Assembly: GCA_003978875.1 (NCBI GenBank)
Contig: QNXQ01000087.1
Location: forward strand, 1 to 27,733
Direction of reading: 5' to 3'
From: Aquifex sp.
GTDB taxonomy: Bacteria > Aquificota > Aquificia > Aquificales > Aquificaceae
DNA: 27,733 bases
Shown here in pieces: positions 22,159-27,733 of the stretch. A program made the position numbers and the translations under genes. Numbering within the stretch: position 1 is the first letter of the stretch; each line of letters opens with the position of its first letter. Below the pieces are notes generated by a model. That model did no database searches. It was not told where the DNA came from and was given only the letters and a program-made list of their open reading frames with translations.

Positions 22159-23234
22159 ATTCTCCTATCCACGTAAATTCTATACAGTTTTATTGGTTTT
22201 AGAGAAGCTATCAGCGGAGAAAGTTCATGAGCTTTTTTCAACCCTCTTTCCGTTTTTATATATATATTTCCACCGTACAACACTTTTTTTACCTCGTCAA
22301 ACCTCAAAAGTTCTTTAGGGAAATTTCCTAAAAGTTTTTCTTTTATTTCCTCGTATGCTTCGTAATTTTCGGTAGATATAAGGTTTTTAAAATGTTGTCT
22401 CCCGAATATTCGGAGAAAATCCTCCCTGAATTCCTTTTTTTCAAAAATTTTTGAGATTACATACGTATCGTTAATTTTCAAAAATTGGGATATATTGTTT
22501 AAGTCCTCTGATTTTAAAAGTTTTTTAATAAATTCTATGAGATGTATGCTTAAAATTCTTACGCTTTTGTGAAAGTAAACCTGAATATACATGAAGTATC
22601 GAGAAATTAGGAAATTTTCTAAAGCTCGTAATCCGCTTATATCTACCACAATCTTATCCTCATAGAGATGTGTTGTGTTTATTAACCGCTCGTAATCGAA
22701 GAAACCGTAAGATACTCCGCAAAAATATGCGTCCCTTCTTAAGTAGTCCATGCGGTCTGAACCAAATTCACCTGTGATTATTTCACTTAAGGATTTTTCC
22801 TCCTTATCTTTAGGTCTTCCCAAGGTAATCCTTATTAAGCTCTCTATATCTTCATGGCTGAATTCCTTTCTCAGTATTTCATATATTTCTGTTTCTTTTA
22901 TAACTCTTTCGGTAAAGTCTTCGTGGGTTTTGCTTTCCGGCAAAAGTACTTCCGTGGTATGTGAAAAGGGTGGGTGTCCTATATCGTGAAGCAATCCCGC
23001 AAGCCTGAGTAATTTTACTTCTTTCAATTTAAGGTGGTTTGCCAATTTATCCGTAATGTTGAGAACACCGAGCGAATGTTCAAACCTTGTGTGTTGAGCA
23101 GAGGGAAAAACGAGATAAGCAACACCTAACTGTTTTATGTACCTTAGCCTCTGAAAGGGCAATGAATCAACTATTTTAAGTTCCAGGTCATTTAACTTTA
23201 TGAAACCGTACAAAGGGTCTGAAAATTCCTTCAT
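22125..23234 (-). CDS. HD-domain phosphohydrolase (SAMHD1/dGTPase-like)
   Basis: The 369-residue protein belongs to the HD superfamily. It starts FSDPLYGFIKLNDLELKIVDS, typical of SAMHD1-like bacterial proteins, then QRLRYIKQLGVAYLVFPSAQHTRFEHSLGV with the first metal His53. LLHDIGHPPFSH (His83-Asp84) follows, then GEFGSDRMDYLRRDAYFCGV with the fourth metal Asp. Family members hydrolyse nucleotides, in some cases dNTPs to nucleoside plus triphosphate; the true substrate is unknown. The ATG lies three bases after the small upstream gene with no Shine-Dalgarno, so translation is probably coupled. The 3' end overlaps the transglutaminase gene by 34 bases. Confidence 0.92.
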   Translation of the reverse strand: MKEFSDPLYGFIKLNDLELKIVDSLPFQRLRYIKQLGVAYLVFPSAQHTRFEHSLGVLNITDKLANHLKLKEVKLLRLAGLLHDIGHPPFSHTTEVLLPESKTHEDFTERVIKETEIYEILRKEFSHEDIESLIRITLGRPKDKEEKSLSEIITGEFGSDRMDYLRRDAYFCGVSYGFFDYERLINTTHLYEDKIVVDISGLRALENFLISRYFMYIQVYFHKSVRILSIHLIEFIKKLLKSEDLNNISQFLKINDTYVISKIFEKKEFREDFLRIFGRQHFKNLISTENYEAYEEIKEKLLGNFPKELLRFDEVKKVLYGGNIYIKTERGLKKAHELSPLIASLKPIKLYRIYVDRRIWKEARFLLEH

Positions 23235-23237
23235 AAT

Positions 23238-23444
23238 TTAGTTGGGATTCATAGTTCGGTTCTCAATATCCTTTATCCTTTTCATAGTCTTATCGAATTC
23301 CTCCAGATTTTTTATAACTTCTGCTAAATATTTTGCCGCTGAAGTGTAAAGTTCTCTCAGCTCATCATCATTTGCTTTCTGGGCTTTTTCAACAAGATTT
23401 TTATGAAAGAGTAATAATCCGCTTCTGAGCTGATTGAACTCCAT
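23238..23444 (-). CDS. Small helical protein of unknown function
   Basis: I do not recognise this 68-residue protein. It is almost entirely alpha-helical and charged, with a two-helix pattern (NQLRSGLLLFHKNLVEKAQ and LYTSAAKYLAEVIKNLEEF) and no membrane segment. Support that it is real comes from a strong Shine-Dalgarno (GGGAGGT, five bases before the ATG), a start that precedes the HD gene by the right amount, and coding-like composition. Its first 88 bases overlap the upstream gene in another frame. Confidence 0.7.
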   Translation of the reverse strand: MEFNQLRSGLLLFHKNLVEKAQKANDDELRELYTSAAKYLAEVIKNLEEFDKTMKRIKDIENRTMNPN

Positions 23445-24253
23445 CTTCTACCTCCCAAGGATTTTAAAAATTTCCATATCCTAGATAAGATATTCCTTTT
23501 TTTACCTTTATTCTCTTTAACAAACTCTATTCTTATATATCTGAACTGCCCTTTTTTAATATCCTTCATAAATTTTTCGATTTCTTTTCTAAATTTTCCT
23601 ATATTTACTGAATAGTAAATACCCGGTATTTCTTTTAAAATAGATAAAGCCCTTTTTAAGTTTTCCTCTTTTACATTCCCAGTTTCGGCATAAGTATGGA
23701 AGAAATCCGCTACGAGATGAATTGATTCAAAGAATTTCTTTTCATTAGGATATCTCATCATAAGGATTTCTCCGTAATACTTAGATTCTTTGAATAGTTT
23801 CTCGTTAAATGAAAGGACTAAGAGCCGTGCGGATACATCCGGAGTTATATTATTTCCGTAAGTGAGTTTAGAACTTAAAACAGACCAATACTTTAGAAGT
23901 TTTGTATAGAATTTGTAAAAATCTTCTCTATAATCCTGAACTATTCCGACTTTTAATTTCTCCGTGTTGGTCAGCGTGAGAAGTTCTTTTCCCGTATAAA
24001 TTTTTCCTTCTCTATCTTTTACGTAAAAAATACCAAGTTCTAATAAAACATCCTGCCAATTTCCTCCAATAAGTTTGTAAGGTTTTTCTGCACAATTTAG
24101 TAATCTCTCTAGGTCTATTTCATAATCTCCCATTTTTCTAACCTGTTGACAATAGCATATTAGGTATAAAAGTATTTCTTTTTTATACGGGTCATCGAGA
24201 AGTTCAAGGAAAAGATGTTCTATTCTATCTAACTCCTCCCAAATGCGAATCAT
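23357..24253 (-). CDS. Protein of unknown function
   Basis: I do not recognise this 298-residue protein. It is mainly helical and soluble-looking, with a Leu/Tyr-rich N-terminal half (HLFLELLDDPYKKEILLYLI, YCQQVRKMGDYEIDLERLL) and TPR-like helices (LFKESKYYGEILMMRYPNEK, NLKRALSILKEIPG). A short basic segment GKKRNILSRIWKFLKSLGG follows. The last 30 or so residues (from GRRWSSISSEADYY on) read through the ribosome-binding site and start of the next gene in another frame. They look non-conserved, so the original stop may have been lost or shifted. No Shine-Dalgarno is present. A TTGATA-17-TAAATT promoter predicts transcription starting at or within a base or two of the ATG, so the message may be leaderless. 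Confidence 0.7.
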   Translation of the reverse strand: MIRIWEELDRIEHLFLELLDDPYKKEILLYLICYCQQVRKMGDYEIDLERLLNCAEKPYKLIGGNWQDVLLELGIFYVKDREGKIYTGKELLTLTNTEKLKVGIVQDYREDFYKFYTKLLKYWSVLSSKLTYGNNITPDVSARLLVLSFNEKLFKESKYYGEILMMRYPNEKKFFESIHLVADFFHTYAETGNVKEENLKRALSILKEIPGIYYSVNIGKFRKEIEKFMKDIKKGQFRYIRIEFVKENKGKKRNILSRIWKFLKSLGGRRWSSISSEADYYSFIKILLKKPRKQMMMS

Positions 24254-24259
24254 AAACTT

Positions 24260-24288
24260 AATTTAAATTCGGTTAAAAGAAGTATCAA
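24260..24288 (-). promoter_or_regulatory. Candidate promoter of the unknown-HD-transglutaminase operon
   Basis: On the minus strand, TTGATA (24283-24288), 17 bases, then TAAATT (24260-24265) sit in the 50-base gap between the RND pump stop and the next ATG at 24253. Five of six and four of six consensus matches at optimal spacing place +1 at about 24253-24255, which is the start codon itself. No Shine-Dalgarno is present, consistent with a leaderless message. Confidence 0.55.
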
Positions 24289-24303
24289 GGAAAAGAAATT
24301 AGC

Positions 24304-27300
24304 TCAGGCACGGGAAAACCGCCTGTAAACCATTTCGTAAACCGTAGGTATTATAAGCAGGGTGAGGATTGTCGAGGTAATAATTCCTCCTACTACAACG
24401 GTCGCCAGCGGCTTTTGAACTTCCGAGCCTATATCGGTAATAATTAGCAAAGGGAGAAGACCTATAAATGTTGTAGTTGCAGTAATCAGGATTGGACGAA
24501 GTCTCAAAAGAGAAGCCCTTTTTACCGCTTCCCTTATTTCTAAACCTTCTTCTAACATAATTCTTATATATGAAACAAGAACTACACCGTTTAAAGTCGC
24601 AATACCGAATATAGCGATAAATCCTATTGCTGACGGTACAGATAGGTTAAAACCTGAGAAATATAGAGCTATAATTCCACCTATAACAGCAAAAGGCACG
24701 TTAAGCATAACGATAAGGGCATCCCTGATAGAGTTAAAGTTCAAGTAAAGAAGAATGAATATTAAGAATATGGATACTGGTACAGCTATGGAGAGTTTCT
24801 TCATAGCTCTCTTTTGGTTTTCAAACTGCCCACCGAAGGTAATAAAGTAGCCTTCTGACAGTTTTACCTTAGCTTTTATTTTTTCCCTTAATTCTTCAAC
24901 AAAGCTTCCTATGTCTCTATTCTCTACATTTGTCATTACCAGGGCATACCTTATATTGTTCTCCCTTCTTATTACAAAAAGGCCGGGTTCCACTTTGAGT
25001 TCGATAAGTTCACCGAGTTTAAAAATTCTTCCGTTTTTCTCGTAAAAGGGAAGTTCCTTAAGTTTATCCACATCTCCTTTAAATTCTTCCGGAAGAGAAA
25101 GAACTATCGGAAATAGAAGTGTGTCACTTTGCAGAACTCCTACCTGACTACCTCCAAGAAGGTATTTGACCAGAGATAAAACTTCTTCCTTGGTTATTCC
25201 GTAGCGGTTAAGGATATCCTCTTTGGGATATATTCGGAGTTGTAATCTTCCCGCTTGAATTTCTTTCTCTACATCAACCGCTCCGGGTGTGTGCTCAACA
25301 ATTTCCTTTACTTCATCGGCAAGTTTATTGAGAACTTCCGGATTACTGCCGAAAATCTTTATAGCTATATCCGCTTTTATTCCCGATAAGAGTTCATCAA
25401 TTCTCATCTTTATGGGTTGTGTAAAGGAAAAAGATGCGGGAAGCCATGAAAGTTTTTCTCTGAGTATATCGTTAAATTCTTCCCTTGTTTTAAAAGTCTT
25501 CCACTCGTTCTGAGGCTTCATCAATATCCACGTCTCGATGTAGTTTACATCCGCAGGCTCTCCCTTTTCCGCTCTGCCCACCGTGGAGAAAGCATGCGTA
25601 ACTTCTGGGAATTTTAAAGCCTCTTTTTCTATTGCAGTAGCTATCTTTTTTGATTCCTCAAGGGATATATTAGGGTCGAGATAAGCTTTTACGAGAACAG
25701 CTCCTTCTTCTAACTCCGGCATAAATTCAGTTCCTATTCTTGTAAGAAGGAATAGGCTGAATATGAAAGATACCAGTGTAATGGTTATTAGCGGAATTCT
25801 GAATTTAAAAGAGAAATCCAGAACTCTTTCGTAGAACCTACCTGCTATCTTTATTAGAAAACTGTAGGGTTCTTTACCCGGTTTCAGGAAGTAATAGGAC
25901 AATACGGGAATAAAAATATAGGCTACAAGCAGAGAAGAGAGCAGGGCAATTATTAGAGTAAGAGCCAAAGGTTTAAAGAATTTACCTTCCACCGATTCGA
26001 AAACAAATATGGGTGAGAAAACTATAGCTATTATCAAAACGGAAAAGAGTATGGGTCTCCATACTTCCTTTATGGAATCCAAAATGATTGAAAATTTGAA
26101 AGCAGTCTTACTTTCGGATAGGTGTCTATAAATGTTTTCCACTATGACTACAGAGGAATCCACAAACATTCCTATACCTATAGCGAGTCCTCCGAGGGTC
26201 ATGAGATTTCCGCTCATTCCCCATTCTCTCATCACAATGAAAGCTATAAGCAGTGTAAGCGGCAGTGAGGATATAACTATCAATGATGCCCGTAAGTTCC
26301 CAAGGAGAACTGCGGTAATCAAAGCCACCAAGAGCATACCGCTGAAGAGTGCTTTCTGTATAGTAGAAACAGCCTTCTCCGTAAGGTAGGCCTGGTCGTA
26401 AAGAAGTTCAAGTTCAATACCTTTGGGTAGGACTTCTTTAATTTCTTCCAGCTTTCTCTTTACCTTGTCAACGACACTTTTTGTATTTTCGTATATACGT
26501 TTGATTACTATATTTCCTTGAACTTCTTCTCCGTTCATGGTAAAAGCTCCTCTTCTGTTGGGCAGTTTTCCTTTCTTCACTTCCGCTATGTCTCTTAGCA
26601 GAACGGGGATGCCCCTATCTTTATTCACTTTCACAGGAATGTTTAACAAATCTTCAATGGACTTTATTCTCCCTAAACCTCTCACTACTAGGTCGCCTTC
26701 TGGAGATAGGTAGAAGCCTCCTTCCACGATGAGGTTATTCTTCTTAAGAGCTTCAAGTAAATCTGCAAAGGTAATACCGTATTCCAAGAACTTTTCGGAT
26801 TTCGGAATTATTAGATAGGAGAGCTCCGGGCCGAATTGCACTATTTCCTCCACTCCGCCTACGCTCATTATTAACGGTCTTGCTACCCACTGTTGATATA
26901 TGGACTTTAACTCTTCAAGGCTGTATTTCCCTTCCTTATCCTTGAGTGTATAGAGGAGTATATTTCCCAAACCCGTAGAATTGGGACCCATAACCGGAGT
27001 GTAGCCTTTGGGAATTTTAGCCATGGCATCTGGTAGTTTTTCCATAACGAGTCTTCTTGCGAAGTAAACATCTGTTCCGTCCTTAAAGTAGACGGAGACG
27101 TAGGAAAGTCCCGGTAAGGAAACACTTCTTACGAGGGTGACGTCTTTGAGACCGTTCATGACGGATTCTATAGGGATAGTAATTAGTGTTTCCACCTCTT
27201 CTGCAGAAAGGCCGGGAGCTTCGGTATATATGTTTACTTGAACCGGAGTCGGATCAGGAAAAGCATCTATAGGGAGTTCTTTATAGCTTTTTATTCCATA

Positions 27301-27363
27301 AATAACTACAACTACAAGAAAAATTAACACGAGGAGTCTGTTCTTTAAAATGGTTCTGAACAT
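24304..27363 (-). CDS. CusA/CzcA-family heavy-metal RND efflux pump
   Basis: The 1019-residue inner-membrane proton antiporter has the 12-segment RND architecture: N-terminal segment (LVLIFLVVVVIYGIK), first porter loop, five central membrane segments, second loop and a C-terminal bundle ending in the ATLNGVVLVSYIRIMLEE and RPILITATTTFIG patterns. The HAE/HME opening LPIDAFPDPTPVQVNIYTEA and the transmembrane-4 motif GGLAIGIGMFVDSSVVIVEN (proton-relay Asp near residue 402) identify the heavy-metal (HME) branch. That motif differs from the Cu/Ag AIGAMVDAA and Zn/Co/Cd DFGxIVDGA forms, so the substrate is not assigned. A GGAGGT Shine-Dalgarno precedes the ATG, 14 bases after the membrane-fusion gene. 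Confidence 0.95.
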   Translation of the reverse strand: MFRTILKNRLLVLIFLVVVVIYGIKSYKELPIDAFPDPTPVQVNIYTEAPGLSAEEVETLITIPIESVMNGLKDVTLVRSVSLPGLSYVSVYFKDGTDVYFARRLVMEKLPDAMAKIPKGYTPVMGPNSTGLGNILLYTLKDKEGKYSLEELKSIYQQWVARPLIMSVGGVEEIVQFGPELSYLIIPKSEKFLEYGITFADLLEALKKNNLIVEGGFYLSPEGDLVVRGLGRIKSIEDLLNIPVKVNKDRGIPVLLRDIAEVKKGKLPNRRGAFTMNGEEVQGNIVIKRIYENTKSVVDKVKRKLEEIKEVLPKGIELELLYDQAYLTEKAVSTIQKALFSGMLLVALITAVLLGNLRASLIVISSLPLTLLIAFIVMREWGMSGNLMTLGGLAIGIGMFVDSSVVIVENIYRHLSESKTAFKFSIILDSIKEVWRPILFSVLIIAIVFSPIFVFESVEGKFFKPLALTLIIALLSSLLVAYIFIPVLSYYFLKPGKEPYSFLIKIAGRFYERVLDFSFKFRIPLITITLVSFIFSLFLLTRIGTEFMPELEEGAVLVKAYLDPNISLEESKKIATAIEKEALKFPEVTHAFSTVGRAEKGEPADVNYIETWILMKPQNEWKTFKTREEFNDILREKLSWLPASFSFTQPIKMRIDELLSGIKADIAIKIFGSNPEVLNKLADEVKEIVEHTPGAVDVEKEIQAGRLQLRIYPKEDILNRYGITKEEVLSLVKYLLGGSQVGVLQSDTLLFPIVLSLPEEFKGDVDKLKELPFYEKNGRIFKLGELIELKVEPGLFVIRRENNIRYALVMTNVENRDIGSFVEELREKIKAKVKLSEGYFITFGGQFENQKRAMKKLSIAVPVSIFLIFILLYLNFNSIRDALIVMLNVPFAVIGGIIALYFSGFNLSVPSAIGFIAIFGIATLNGVVLVSYIRIMLEEGLEIREAVKRASLLRLRPILITATTTFIGLLPLLIITDIGSEVQKPLATVVVGGIITSTILTLLIIPTVYEMVYRRFSRA

Positions 27364-27377
27364 CTTCTTACCTCCGA

Positions 27378-27733
27378 TTAATGGGCATGTCCCCCCTCTT
27401 CAAGACCTACAAGTTTTACCTTTAGGAAGTTAACACCCTCTACAGCTATTTTTTCGCCTTCCCTTAAGCCTTCAACCAGGACTTCGCTACCTAAGTCTCT
27501 AATAACGGCCACTTCTCTGGGAATGAATTTTCCATCTTTATATACGAAAACGATATTTTCCCCTTCTATTTCTTTTACGGCTTTTTTGGGTATTACTATT
27601 CCTAAACTCTCGCCGGTGTAGACCTTCATTTCAACAAACATATTGGGAAGTAAATGATGTCCCTTATTCCTTAACGAACACCTTACCTTTACTTTACGGG
27701 TTTCAGGGTCTACTTTATGGTCTACATATTCCA
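27378..27733 (-). CDS. RND efflux membrane-fusion (adaptor) protein, C-terminal part; truncated by window edge
   Basis: The reading frame is open to base 27733, so the gene begins beyond the window. The visible 117 codons (118 with the stop) encode the end of a CusB/CzcB-type adaptor. It starts EYVDHKVDPETRKVKVRC, NMFVEMKVYTGESLGIVIPKKAV (barrel domain) and YKDGKFIPREVAVIRDLG, with the membrane-proximal GLREGEKIAVEGVNFLKVKLV end. Such adaptors bridge the inner-membrane pump and an outer-membrane channel. The last residues (GGHAH) are histidine-containing and might touch metal, which is a guess. The stop lies 14 bases before the RND pump start, confirming an adaptor-pump operon. Confidence 0.9.
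   Translation of the reverse strand, partial: EYVDHKVDPETRKVKVRCSLRNKGHHLLPNMFVEMKVYTGESLGIVIPKKAVKEIEGENIVFVYKDGKFIPREVAVIRDLGSEVLVEGLREGEKIAVEGVNFLKVKLVGLEEGGHAH

Noticed and set aside
1..27733. CRISPR arrays, insertion sequences, phage or toxin-antitoxin genes
   Set aside because: I looked for regular repeats, transposase and integrase motifs and small paired genes and saw none.

Overview
The window looks like chromosome from a hyperthermophilic member of the Aquificaceae, most likely an Aquifex species. The evidence is protein sequence style (AroD, the ribosomal proteins and the archaeal-type 3-dehydroquinate synthase resemble what I remember of Aquifex aeolicus), Lys/Glu-rich proteins, very tight gene packing, and neighbour sets that I recall from A. 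aeolicus. AroD and other proteins differ from the A. aeolicus sequences I remember, so this is probably a relative rather than that strain. No database search was possible.

Layout, left to right. (1) 1-2515, plus strand: a nucleotide-sugar dehydrogenase (5' end outside the window), argD and a CPBP-family membrane protease, joined by ATGA overlaps. (2) 2523-10074, minus strand: a tightly packed tuf-rpsJ-rplC-rplD-rplW-rplB-rpsS-rplV-rpsC-rplP-rpmC-rpsQ operon (S10 order) that ends in aroD. S19 carries a coiled-coil-like N-terminal region of about 130 residues. (3) 10148-11416, minus strand: tRNA-Thr(TGT), tRNA-Tyr, tRNA-Gly, a family 2 glycosyltransferase and tRNA-Thr(GGT), leading into tuf. 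Apart from the glycosyltransferase this is the thrU-tyrU-glyT-thrT-tufB order of E. coli, but here it runs into the S10 operon. A TTGACA-17-TACAAT promoter precedes the first tRNA. (4) 11418-13669, plus strand: a hydantoinase B-family protein and a type III pantothenate kinase. (5) 13643-15288, minus strand: an unknown membrane-anchored protein and a MOSC-domain protein. (6) 15309-17258, plus strand: 3-dehydroquinate synthase II, a FliO-like protein and FliP. (7) 17264-20240, minus strand: ArsR-family regulator, thioredoxin, a PilZ-domain membrane protein and the GTPase Der. (8) 20290-24253, minus strand: an unknown protein behind a promoter that predicts a leaderless mRNA, a small helical protein, an HD phosphohydrolase and a membrane transglutaminase. 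(9) 24304-27733, minus strand: a CusA/CzcA-type RND pump and the C-terminal end of its membrane-fusion partner.

The most notable points are the enlarged S19, the hybrid tRNA-tuf-S10 locus with a glycosyltransferase inserted in the tRNA cluster, the archaeal-type shikimate gene, an inverted repeat that could be the ArsR operator, and several genes without Shine-Dalgarno sequences that may be leaderless. No gene-free stretch exceeds 300 bases; the longest gap is the 73 bases between tRNA-Thr(GGT) and tuf. I saw no rRNA, CRISPR array, insertion sequence or prophage.
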